The notes below the pieces were generated by a model that was not told the origin of the DNA, made no database searches, and saw only the letters and a list, made by a program, of their open reading frames with translations. The position numbers and the translations under genes were made by a program. Shown here in pieces: positions 22,575 to 33,735 of a DNA stretch of 64,000 bases. Each line of letters starts with the position of its first letter. Positions within the stretch are counted from its first letter, which is position 1. The stretch is from positions 2,542,001-2,606,000 of the forward strand of contig CP087210.1 of NCBI GenBank assembly GCA_020912385.1, read 5' to 3'. This DNA is from Neofusicoccum parvum. Its lineage: Eukaryota > Ascomycota > Dothideomycetes > Botryosphaeriales > Botryosphaeriaceae.

Positions 22575-22978
22575 GGGGACGCTGGGCGGGCCGGCGGGGG
22601 GTCGGTGGCCTCGCAGAGTGGGCGAAACAGGGCATGGATTGACCAGGCCGGGGAGGTTTCGCTGGAGGAGCGCTTGGACGCGTCGCGGGGCGTGGAGGAT
22701 CGGCGCGGAGTGGTTGGGCGCGGGTTTCGGTGGTGTGGGTTGTGATAGAAGCGTGGCTTGGCCAGCAGAGCAGGTGCGCGCGGCAGGGATGTGCCTGCCG
22801 ATCGAGCGCGCAGAGCCCGCGGCCACTAGATACGTCAGCCCCGGCAGCGCGCTGCAATATCTTCGCCTGCAGCACTCGAACAGTCACCGCGCAGAGCCGC
22901 ATTGCCGCCTGCCCAGCGCCGTGCTCCCACGCGCGCCTGCTCCGCCAGCTCCCCGCGCGCCAGGACCCCGTCACATGG
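22575..22978. promoter_or_regulatory. 404-bp divergent promoter TRS85 / CCA1-TTI2
   Basis: This GC-rich stretch separates the starts of the two divergent genes. Open frames on both strands run through it without an ATG giving a recognisable protein, so it is best read as a shared promoter. No TATA box was seen. Confidence 0.5.
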
Positions 22979-25900
22979 ATGTTTGCGCGGCGCATCAACG
23001 CGCGCGTCGGCTTCTCTCTCTCCGGCAGCATTAAGCCCCGGCCCCAAATTTCTCGACTCCAGCTATCCCAACGCCCGCGCCCGGCACGTGGCTTCCCGCA
23101 TTGCTTTCGCTGCATGTCCTTGCAATCTCCCTCGCCCTCGCCGCAGAGAGAAGAGCGCAGTCGCAAGCGACGCCGGATCGAGTCTGCCGTGCTTCCTCCG
23201 GCCGCCCCAGGCAGGACCATGGCCACCCTCCAGCCCGCCGCCCGGACGCTGGAACTCACCCAGGTAGAGCAGACGCTGCGTCAGCTGCTGCTCGATGTTG
23301 CTGACTACATCGACAACAACCCGCTTGCGGCCTCCGAAGAGTCGCAGGTGCAGCTTCCAGACGATTTGGCACACGCCAAGCTCGTGCTTCGCTTCACCGG
23401 GGGCTGGGTGAGAGACAAACTCCTCGGCGTGGCCAGCCACGACGTCGATGTTGCTATCAATAAGATGACCGGCTACCAGTTTGGTCTGCGCCTGAAGGAG
23501 TACCTCGAGATTCCAGGAAACCCCGAAAAGTACGGCCTCGAAGGAGTGGCCAAATCAGACAAGGCCGGCACCTCTGCAAAGAACAAGCAGGTTGGTGGCC
23601 TGCACAAGATTGAGGCCAACCCGGAGAAGTCGAAGCACCTTGAGACTGTGACAACGAAGATCCTGGGTCTGGACATAGACCTCGTCAACCTGCGGAAGGA
23701 GACGTACACCGAGGACAGCCGTAACCCACAGATGGAATTCGGCACTCCTGAAGAGGACGCCGTCCGCCGCGATGCCACTGTAAATGCCATGTTCTACAAC
23801 TTGAACACCTCTGAGGTTGAGGACTTCACTGGCAAAGGCTTTGAGGATATGCAGCTGCGCATCATACGCACGCCTCTTGAGCCCTACCAGACCTTCAAAG
23901 ATGATCCTCTTCGCGTCTTGCGCTTGATTCGTTTTGCTAGTCGGCTGGGATACAGTATTGACCCCTCTGCCGAGGAGTACATGGGCAACGAAGACATTAA
24001 AAAGGCCCTCCACATCAAAATCAGCCGTGAAAGAGTTGGTGTAGAGCTGGAGAAGATGCTCAGAGGTAAGACCAAATCCAGCTAACTTTGCTCCTGTGCT
24101 CACACACAATGATCAGGGCCGGATCCACTTGGTGCTATCCAGTACATTGACCGCCTCAGCCTGTACACCACCGTCTTCTCAGATCCTACCAAAGACCACA
24201 ACTTCACTCCTCCGGCGAACTGGGCTGTTGCATACCAATGTCTCGCAAGGATATTGCAGTCGCAGGAGTCTTCGTCAACGACTGTTCGCTCCATGGCCAT
24301 TCGCGATGCTGAAGACGCATACCTCTCTTGGCTGATCTCAGCAATCGTGCCATGGGCTGATGCGCCGGAGCCTCAGCCACTGAAGCCGGGGACGAAAGCG
24401 CCTCCTCCTGTGGCGAGCACTGTCGCTAGAGAGAGTATTAAGGTGCCGAACAAGGTGTGCGATGTCATCACTGCGTCCATGAGGAATCTCGAGGAGATTC
24501 GGGGACTGAAGGACAAGTTCAACGCTCAACAGCGGCAACCGCACAAGAAGCACGACGGAGATGATGCCACTGCGCCCGACGTGATTGGTATGGCGATTCG
24601 AAAGTGGGGCCATACTTGGAAGAACCAGGCCCTGTTCGTGCTTTTGTACGAAGTCTTGAATCTTCCTAAGAGCGGTCAAAACGATTCGGAGCCACCTGAA
24701 GGAGAGCATGGTAAGCCAGATCCACAGCTCGTCACAGATAATCGATAATTAACAATACCTTCAGACGTTCTCTCATCCTATAGCAAGTGGTTCCAACACA
24801 TTGAAACACTAGGCCTTGCAGAGGCGTATGCGTTGAAACCTCTCCTAGATGGCAAGGCGCTTGCGAAAGCTCTGGATACTCCGCCGGGTCCTTGGATGAA
24901 GTCTGCCCTTGATGTAGTTATGGCATGGCAACTGCGTAACCCGGGAGTCATTGACCCGACCGAGGCGATCGAAGAAGTGCGGGTCCAACGTCAGACAGAG
25001 GACAGCGGCTCTGTCAAGCAACAGGCTGGCAAGAAGAAGGGTGAGCTGACATCCCACCTTGCGTCGCACTTCCTCCGACTTACCATCCGCCCACTCTTCA
25101 TGAAGGCTCAGAACCCCGCGGTGACCGCGCAAGGCCGTAAGAACATCCAGTCTTCAACGCCTCGCGCGCGTACAATCATAGCGGAAGACGACTCTGAGGT
25201 CAAGCCGTGGAAAGGCGAGAAGGAAGGATTTGCACTGGACTTGCTGCGATGGGTGCTTCTTACGATGGATGCTGAACGGATCGAGAGCTTCTGGCCTTTG
25301 CTCATTCCACCGATCCTCACCCTTGTCGACGACTCGGAACCAACATTCAAGGCCAAGGGCTGTGATATGCTTAGACTATTACTGGAAACCACACCTCCTC
25401 ATTTGCTTAAGCGAACCGGCCTGGCAGACGTGTTCGAAGAAGCTCTTACCCCCTGCCTTACATACCTCCCTACTCTGACACCTGAAGACGAATCCATTAC
25501 CCTACTGAATGCCGCTTATCCCGCTCTCATCGCTCTCATCAAAACGAGACACCCGGTGCCATCGCCTGCTGATCCTCTGTCCGACGCGGTTCACCAGCGT
25601 GCAAGAGCGCTTGACAAGCTCGTCTGGGACGGTATCCTTTTTGCTCACGCTCACGCTGGCGAGCATGTCCGCATCACACAGTGTCTCCTTGCCCATCTCG
25701 CCTCCATTATAGATGAACTGGGCGTCCACTCCGTCAAACACCTCAAGAACCTCGTCCCATTGCTCTCCACCACCTTGTCCGAGCCGCTCGGCCCTGCCTA
25801 CCCACCTCTCTTGATCCAAGTCGCTCGCACGACACAAACGCTGGTGTTGAACGCGTGGATGCGGATGGAGACGTGGAGGGCAGAGGTTCTCAGGGGCGTC

Positions 25901-26110
25901 GCGGTCTGCTGGATTCGGCTGGCGGCGGAAGACAGGGCTGAGAAGCAAGGAGTCGCGATGGTGGAAACAGAGCTGCGGAATGTTGTGGGTGTTTTGAGAG
26001 CGGCGCTCGAGGGCTGCGAGGGCGTGGATCTGGATGGAGAGACGAAGAGGCTGGTCGAGGCGGATGGGAGGTTGGAGGGCTTATTTGGGGGGTCTTATGG
26101 GGAGGAGTGA
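22979..26110 (+). CDS. CCA1: CCA-adding tRNA nucleotidyltransferase fused to a Tti2 domain
   Basis: Exons 22979-24065, 24117-24710 and 24765-26110 (introns 51 and 54 nt) encode 1008 residues. Residues about 80-640 form a class II CCA-adding enzyme, which adds or repairs the 3' CCA of tRNAs. It has GGWVRDKLLG (141-150), the metal-binding DVD (Asp155, Asp157), EEDAVRRDATVNAMFYN near 260-275, and DDPLRVLRLIRFASRLGY near 308. After the usual C-terminal segment (PGPWMKSALDVVMAWQLRNPG, IEEVR) no stop occurs. The same exon continues through KPWKGEKEGFALDLLRWVL, FWPLLIPPILTLVDD and LLKRTGLADVFEEALTPCLTYLPTLTPE. These are the conserved blocks of Tti2 (PF10521), an HEAT-like subunit of the Tel2-Tti1-Tti2 chaperone adaptor for PIKK kinases. 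In-frame ATGs at 22979, 23114 and 23219 could yield mitochondrial and cytosolic or nuclear forms. A KRRR cluster lies between the second and third. Confidence 0.93.
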
Positions 26111-26981
26111 TGCGGGGATGCCGATAAGCTGTCAGCAGGATCTTTGGACATGATGAATACTTCTGCCTCTGCAAGCTTAAAATGTCCGTCGTGTGTTGCT
26201 GTCTTCCCATTGCCAGCCGATTCGGACTGTTACTTCGTTTGTGCGATGTTGGGCTCGTCTCCCCGGACGACTAAGGAGTGAGCTAAGTGCTAACGAGATG
26301 AGATCGCTCTCGATCATAGCCACGTCTCAGTTCTCACTGGTGATGCCCAGATGCGTAGAATATGCGAGGAGAAGCGATTCAAATGATCGCTGTTCAGAAG
26401 CGTCCATACTGGAGAGTGATGTTCCACGACGACGCGCCCGCCTAGACGATAAGTGAGAACAGGCGGCACTACGGTACGCTGGCCCTCATCACAGCTGTGC
26501 ATCTACTCCAACTGACCTTCATTCGCATAGATCTATATGCCATCAACGGGGTGTCCGGCCACGCTAACGTAAAGTGTTCATGCTCAACGGGGCGGCACGC
26601 ACTCGTACAACAAAGCGACGACTAGCGACTCTTCATCAACGGCTATTAGACGCATCATCGTTACGCCACGACAAGCTATGAGGGAGGCAAGGCAGGAAAT
26701 ATTTGGATTCGGATACATTGTGTCTATGCTGCTGCTGTCATGCGGCTTAGGCATTCGTTCATGCCGGTGGTCTACTCTGCGAAACACTTGCACCCACTGC
26801 GTCTTCGGGCCAGCGGCATCCTCTCAACACCAGAGCAAAGCATCTATGCATCAATCCCAATTACTACGATATGTCAGCGTACCAGCCAAGCTGTAGTCAC
26901 GTCGTGCTACTCACCGCCGCCCAAGAGAAGAGCTCGCTGCCGGCTCTACGTTAGGTATCTCCCAACGCCATCCGAGCCATT
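26111..26981. other. downstream spacer
   Basis: This is 870 bp after the CCA1-TTI2 stop. I see only short frames without features, and no RNA gene or repeat. Confidence 0.45.
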
Positions 26982-27281
26982 CTAATGACCGCATCTCTCT
27001 CCACAACCGCCGCGAAGCCACAGGACTCTCCAAGACCGCAGTATTCGGACTTTGCCTCTCCTCATGTTCTCGGTGTTCACGATGCCCTCCGGTGTTTCCA
27101 CGCCGGCCAGCCATGCGGCAAGCACAGACGTCGCCTGTTTCAGACGCATGCACGTCGCCTTCGTTGCGTTTATGCTGCGATGAAACAATTCATGCTCCTC
27201 TTCGACCGCATGAAAATGCTGCGAGACACCCGGTTTCGGATGGGGATATTGGAGGGATTGCGCAGTTGATGGGGACGTCAT
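26982..27281 (-). CDS. possible small protein, unrecognised
   Basis: An ATG-initiated frame of 99 codons (start 27281) has a helix-prone centre (AVEEEHELFHRSINATKATCMRLKQATSVLAAWLAGVETPEG), which looks more protein-like than the neighbouring frames. It then turns Arg/Trp/Gly-rich as if past a missed donor. No homologue comes to mind and no splice model improves it. It could be a real short gene, a pseudogene remnant or chance. Confidence 0.25.
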   Translation of the reverse strand: MTSPSTAQSLQYPHPKPGVSQHFHAVEEEHELFHRSINATKATCMRLKQATSVLAAWLAGVETPEGIVNTENMRRGKVRILRSWRVLWLRGGCGERCGH

Positions 27282-27916
27282 TCGGACCTTCGGATGGATG
27301 GGAAAGAGGGCATAAATCAGAGGGGCCGGCGGCGGCAGCGTCGGAGACGGCGGATACGTGCGTTGGTGTGTGGTACGAGGAGGGACGGTGGCGCGAGGCT
27401 CACTCGACGTGGTGAGGATTCGTGTCTGGTGGGTGGTTGAGACGATGCCGTTGCGGAAGGGGCGGCTGTGTATGATGGTGCGTATGCCTGTATTGAGTAT
27501 GTAGGATTTACTGAGGATTTTACTTATGACAGCTTTGTAGTTTACGAAGGCAAATTACCGTGGACAGAATCTTTTTGGGAACATGTTTGGATTTTTCGGC
27601 GAAGAGAAACACGCTCAACATGGCACCACAAGGGACGAAGAAGTGTCTGTTTGAGCATATGAGTACGAGGTCAGTTCGAAAACCATTGCAACACGTATAG
27701 GCTTTCGTTCGCAGTTGAAGGACCCGCCCGGAGGTAAATGTGTGGTGATAGGAATACCAAACCTGGCGGATGAACGCTTTATCTGCCCTTGAGTGAACTT
27801 GTTACGACACTCTCCGAACCAATCTCGGCCAATGATGCTGACATTTGCTCAGTAACTACATTCTGCGGCCAGAACCATCTTTCACCGCCTTCTAGAGGCC
27901 GTTGCTACCTGTTTCC
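27282..27916. other. spacer
   Basis: This is 635 bp between two doubtful minus-strand small genes. No feature is visible. Confidence 0.4.
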
Positions 27917-28312
27917 CTATTGATCATCCTCCAGCGGTGGTATTTCCAGTCCTTCAGTAACTACCTCCCGAATTTGTTTCTCAAGCTCCATCATGCCCAG
28001 CTCCATTGTAACCCTCGCGTACTGTTCCTCCAGATGCTGATGGTTTTCTTGCAGGGTGTGGTACTGCTCATGTAGCCACTCATGTTGCTGGAAAAGCGTC
28101 TCGCGGTCCTCCGTCAACGACTCAAAGCCTGCGGTTCGGGCGCGTAGGGAGAGGTTTTCGCGTTCGAGACGTTGGGCACGGCTGCGATGGGCGGAGATCT
28201 GGGCTTTAGCTTGCTTAAGGTGTAAGAAGACGAGCTGGAGAGTCTTGTTGCTGCTGGTCGGGGATTGCGTGGAAGACGGCGAAGTGTTCTGGTTAGCTGA
28301 CGGGCTCTGCAT
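27917..28312 (-). CDS. short coiled-coil protein, unrecognised
   Basis: A 131-residue single-exon frame starts at ATG 28312 (MQSPSANQNTSP). After about 30 Ser/Thr/Asn-rich residues, a long heptad-like region follows (LERENLSLRARTAGFESL, HEWLHEQYHTLQENHQHLEEQYARVTMELGMMELEKQIREVV), then an acidic end (EIPPLEDDQ). It resembles the small basic-zipper or spindle-type coiled-coil proteins common in fungi, but a DNA-binding basic region is not complete and no family can be named. Periodicity and the clean stop favour a real gene. The surrounding kilobases are empty. Confidence 0.5.
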   Translation of the reverse strand: MQSPSANQNTSPSSTQSPTSSNKTLQLVFLHLKQAKAQISAHRSRAQRLERENLSLRARTAGFESLTEDRETLFQQHEWLHEQYHTLQENHQHLEEQYARVTMELGMMELEKQIREVVTEGLEIPPLEDDQ

Positions 28313-31300
28313 TTTTAGAAACAGCCAACACAGATGCAAGCGTGATAGATGATAGTTCTATTGACGATAACTGCAAAGCTATATGGCCACTAGCTCTTCT
28401 GGATTGCTGGGAGACGCAGACGATAGTAGCGTTTTCCTCCCCGCTCGGGCACACGCGATTGGCATAGCATCGGTAGACCAGGCGGCAACACACGCGAAGA
28501 ACAACAAACCACAGTCGCAATCGGTTTTCTCAACTGCGGCCAGCACGACCTGAGCCGCCGCAACACTCCAGCCTCTCTCTACGCCGGCATGCGGGTCCTT
28601 CGGGTGTCGATTGCAACCTCAGGAGGCCGTGCCAAAACCGGGCTTGCACTGCAGCCTCCGGTGGTCGCCGTACGAAGTCGAAGTATCCACGTCCACGGGA
28701 TCGTGCCCATGTCCTTACTGCTGCAAACTATAGCGCACTACCGCCGGAATCACTTCCCGTCTTTCCGACTAAGCACCCGGGTTGTGTCGACCTGGGCTGC
28801 CTGCGCCATCGATTCAACACGAAGATCCTCAGCGGTGCCTGGTATGCAACTGGTCATTTCCTCCCCGCCGCTCTCAGCCCCCTTACCCACCGTCTCGTCG
28901 CAAGGCGTCGGTGGCTTAGTTGAAACCTTAGAAGGAGGGGCCGTGGGGTGCCATCCAACGAGCCGCTGCTTTAATCTCCATCCACCCGATTGATCATTGC
29001 ATGCAGGCCTCCAAGTCTCACAGCACGCATGACGCAACGCACGCGCGCGATGCTCGGGTTTCCACGCCACGGCTCACCTGCCCTTCCGTGAAACTCTCGC
29101 TCCTTGTGGATCGCTGTGTTATTTTCGTGCCCCCCTGGCGAGACCGACGACTAACAGCGATCCGAGTCACCCATGCCACCTAATCGCCCCGGCTTACTCG
29201 AGGGCACGCCGCAATACCGCTCTTGGCCTTGCGCGCCCTCAGCAGCTAATCTCCAGTTATTATCGATCCACAGTGGCGCCTCGTGGTCCCTACTGCGCCG
29301 CCGTTGAACCTTGTTGATGCAACTGCACTACAGTTTGCTTCCAGCTTTCGGCCAAAGACTCCGCTGGCAATCCTGAACGCCATTTCCGCGAGTCGAGAGG
29401 TTCGCTTGCGTTTGAGGGGTGGAGCACCGCAGTTCTAGACCGGAGTCCGGGCCGTTCGCGGAGAGAGTTCGATCGGCCTGGAGCTGATGCTCGTGTCTGG
29501 CCATCGCGGTGGCGAGGGGAGCCTGATGAGGCAGCTGTGCTTGGTACGGCATTCTCCTGATTGATGGACGGCGGCTTGTACCGTTATGCAACCCTGCGTG
29601 TGCACTCTTTGACGGTGCCTCCGTGGTGGTGCGATCAGGACGCGTGAAGCAGCAAGCAAGCTGTCCTGTGGTGGCCCGTCGCGCTGCAGAGTGGGTGATC
29701 AAACACTTGTGTTTGCTGCCCGAAAGGGAAATCCGGCTTTGCAATCTACAACAACGTGGAGTGGACGTACTCCATCAATGAAGAAAACAATTCATCATCT
29801 TTCCAGCCGCAAAGCCAATCCACTTGGCTAGCTCTGGCGGTGACAGACAGGCTTGTGGTCAGACTGACCAACGATACTGCCTCTGCAGCCACAGCGCTTT
29901 CCAAAGAGCCTTTCGTACCATCCAGCATGCTCGGACCCTTCGCCCAAGCCCAACGCCTGTAAACTCTACGACGACCCCTACTTCCCTCAGCGCCTCACTT
30001 TCAACCAAGGCCACGCCTCATCCACAACCTTTACTGATCACTCCCGTACCAGGAAGGATGACGATCCGCTTGGGCGACTCATCATCCTATCCTCTTTCCC
30101 TTACCCTCGGTAGTCTGTGGCCGTTCGGCTACTCCTCAATTGCCGCCCCCAGCACACCACATTCCGCCTCGCTCAGCCCTCAAAGCCTACGATATCGCGA
30201 CTGAGACGGGGACGGCTAGGCAGCCTCCACGCCACGTTGTTTCCTGATAGTTTCGGCCGTCGAAAAAGACACAGCGTCGCGAGACTGCCGAGGGAAGCAC
30301 CGACGGCATGGTCGTTCTCGCAGCCTACCCGACGAAGCCAAAATGCACGAAGTATCGGCCCCACCTGCTGCAAAGTCAGACCACTGCAGAGGTCGATGGG
30401 GCTGCCGGTGCTATTGGACTCCGCTATAGCTGTGTAGTGCTAGTAAGGTTATTGGATTCAATGCACGGCGAAGCTACCGTGCTAACAGGGAGGCATGAAA
30501 CGGTTGCTGCGGAGGAAATGGAGTGCCGGGCCACCCGATCGAACGGGTTGTGGTGCAGCGGTGCAGATGCGCGGTGCTAGGGCGAAAGTTTCTTTTCGTG
30601 GTGTGTACGTGTACATGCACGTACTGCTTTTTCGTGGTGGCTCTGCTGGTGATCGGTCTTATCGTCGGGTAATGCTGGTGTTCCAGGGGGGACCGGGGCG
30701 GCGCGGTCTTGGGCGCACGCCGTAAGACGGTGTATCAAAGCAAAAAAGCATCCGTCGTGCTTGTGCGGCGTGGTGGGCGGCTGCTTCAACTCCGGCGTCA
30801 ACGGCCGATATATGCAATGCTAGACTTTCGGAACGATCCATCCGAGAGAAAGCAACGCCATGCGGTGCTGCGAGGATGTTTCTGATTCTCCCACGCTCAA
30901 TGGAAATTCTGATAGATTACCGCACTTCAGAGCAGTAGACCCATGATGGCGACGAGCAGTATACACAGAGGGTGCAGCACCAACAGAGCGTACGAGGCAG
31001 ACTCGAGAGCTTCTCGCTGAGGTCCGCGGAGATGGCCCAGGCAGAAAACAATGTAATTTCCACGACACTTGTCGAATCGTAGAGTGGCCCGCTTCCGAGC
31101 ATCCCATCCTCGCGTGCGCCGTAAATCCGACCCTCAGCCTGGGCCGTCGTCGCCTACCACCTTGGCGGACAGCTCGCTGTCCACTGCGGTATGGCTCACG
31201 GCCCGACTCCCGAGTGAACCTCCCCATCGCCTCTGCTGCTAGCCACCCCATCAAACTCACGAGCCTGGATGCCTTGCTTGCTTCAGGCTGCTGGTCACCA

Positions 31301-33735
31301 GGCACACAAGGCAAAACGCACCACCATCCCTGACGCCGCCCTATTGCAATCTTCGCAAATAGGATCGGCGGCGGCGGGGCAGCAGGCATCGCTCAACCTC
31401 CGCTGTCCATCACCAGGCACGGTGCCCAGCGTAGAGCGCCCTTCCCGGTCCGAGGTGATCACCTACCACGGAAGCAACGCACGCCCCTTCCGCTCCCTAA
31501 TCACGTCAATGATGTGCAGGACCACTCCTCGTTATCGGCGCCCGAAGTGCCACCCCTGCATCAGCTCTGCCGCACGCCTTGTTCCTTGAATACCAAATGA
31601 CCCAGAAGGACCGCTTTCATCTACTTTCTCGTCGTGGTGGCTGGGAGGCCGCTCGCAGGACCCTCCGCGCCGAAGTTCCCGTTGATTGTCGCCCTCCCAT
31701 TGCATGATACAGGCGGCGGCGGTGGCATGCTCGGGACCACCATCTCTCTTGCGTGTACCTTCCCGTCTCGACAAAAAATAGCTCGAACGCCGCATCGCGC
31801 CTCTTTCGTCCTTGGTACGAACCCTGGGGTTTGCCGTCAGTTCACCGGGCATTTCCGTCTCTACACCTAAAAAAATAAATAAAAAAAATCTCGGCTCTCC
31901 CTGCTCGCGCCATTATACATAGCATCGTGTACATACACGCTTCCCTTAGTGCCCGTAGTGCGTCAGTCGGCCCGCCAAGGCGCACATATTAAAAAAAAAA
32001 AAACGAGGAACAGGAACTAGCACCGACCCCATCCCCACCAGATGCAAGTGCTGGGGGAGAATATCTCCTACCGGCATATGACCCCCAGCTGCACGAGAGC
32101 GGCACGCGCGCAGAGCAGGGGTGGGTTCCACTGGCCTCTTTCGAGAAAATCCAGGCACCACGCCACCGCAGGCAGCTGGCATCGTCTGGCGCCAGCATGC
32201 ATCCGGCTCCGTGTCCGCAACGGCCGTTGCGCTATAGCACGCATCGTGATATAGATCTGGTGGCGCATGGCTCGCGCTCCAAAAGCAAAGGAGGATAGCA
32301 CGGGGACGAACGGATGTTACGGTGCGAATGATGACAGAAAAAAAAATAAAATAAAACGGGCCCGTCCGTCGACGGTGGGATCCCGTCGCTGCATGGCATA
32401 TGGCGGCGTCCCGTTGTCCCAAAAGGGCAAACGCGAGGAGCTTCGAGGAATCGTCCGGCTGCGTCATACCAAGACAGGGCGCCGCCGACACACCGTTTTC
32501 TTTTCTTTTCATTAAAGGGCGTGTGATGAAGGGGGCGAGTGTGCACGTCGAAATGGGGCCTAGCGCGAGTTTGCTCGTGGACGGAGGAGGGGACCTGAAG
32601 GGCCTCAGACGCGAATGGAAGTCGCGGTGGATTCTCTGGCGCATTCAGGCTAAAGTGGCAAAAGGGTGGGCGGGTGGTGGTGGGCGATGCGGGCGTTCGG
32701 CGGAGCGGGAGGGCAGCGGACGCGGTGGCGGGTTCGGATTCGCGCCGGGGGCCCCGGCCTTGCTCACTCTAACTACTACAGCAACGCCCATCTCACGCAT
32801 CTCTGCTGGTGTCTGATCACTGCTTGATTGGTGACTGCCGGCGCTGACAGGTGCCGGCGGCGCGTGCGCATGATGCGGAGGGGGGCGTGCGGGCGTGGGG
32901 CCGTGGCGTGCGTTGCGTTGCGTGCGTGCCGGTGCGTGCTGGCCCTGGCAGGCGTGAGGGTGCATGTTCGAGCTGTCCCAGCGCGGCGTTCCCGGGACCG
33001 TCTGGGCTGACGTGGGTGAGGCGGAGGAGGATGGGCGGTGGACGACGGGCCCGCGCGGAGACGAGAGAACGAGGACAGCAGCGGCGTCTTGTCGTGCCCG
33101 GCTGCCATCGAGCGTCGGCGCGGCGTGGCTGCGCGTTGGGCACGGCGGCTAGGCAGCTGGCAGCAAATGCAAAGGCGCGCGGTGGTTGCACGGGCTAAAC
33201 GGTCGGCTTGGGTCCTGCGTCAGAGTCGTGCTAGCGTGCTAGCGTGCGTGAGCTGCAGTGGGCGCCGCCCCCCGATCAGCATCCGCGCTGGTGATGAGCC
33301 GCATGGATTGTCTGGACGCCTGTTTCGGGAGCTCCAGATGCCATGCGTCCGCGCTGAATCAACAAGCGCGGCCCCGTCTGTTTCTTCTTCAGCTCAAGCT
33401 CTGCGGCACCACGCCCAATGAGTCACATTCGAGCATCCACTACATGCACTCCTGTCCTCGCCACGGCGCAGGACCGGCCGCTGAAACCGCGCAATGCCAA
33501 CAAACCAAACAGCCCTAATGGTGTTTTTGGGATTTTTGCCTTCCTCCTCGCCGACGGGTATATACCAACACACATGCCCAATGCGCCAATATCACAGCCC
33601 GATATAAGCAGATCCTTCTCTTGTGCCAAGCAGCGTCAAAACATGTCCAAATGCACGTGAACCCGGATCCAAAAGTGGCGAGCGAATCATCCAACAAGAG
33701 AAATGAAGCCGACACATCGAGATTGAAGGGGATCG
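28313..33735. other. 5.4-kb gene desert downstream of xlnR
   Basis: This is the longest non-coding stretch in the window. Frames up to 232 codons occur, but they are GC-driven overlaps on both strands without splice logic or domains. It has poly-A tracts at 31867-31890 and 31991-32003, and G/C-biased simple strings near 32900-32950 and 33225-33250. I see no transposase, reverse transcriptase, LTR pair or tRNA. It could hold a long xlnR 3' UTR or an unannotated ncRNA. Confidence 0.45.

Noticed and set aside
30820..32644. Minus-strand frames of 189 and 232 codons downstream of xlnR
   Set aside because: The sequence is Arg/Ser/Pro-rich without periodicity or motifs; neighbouring frames of similar length occur on the other strand.
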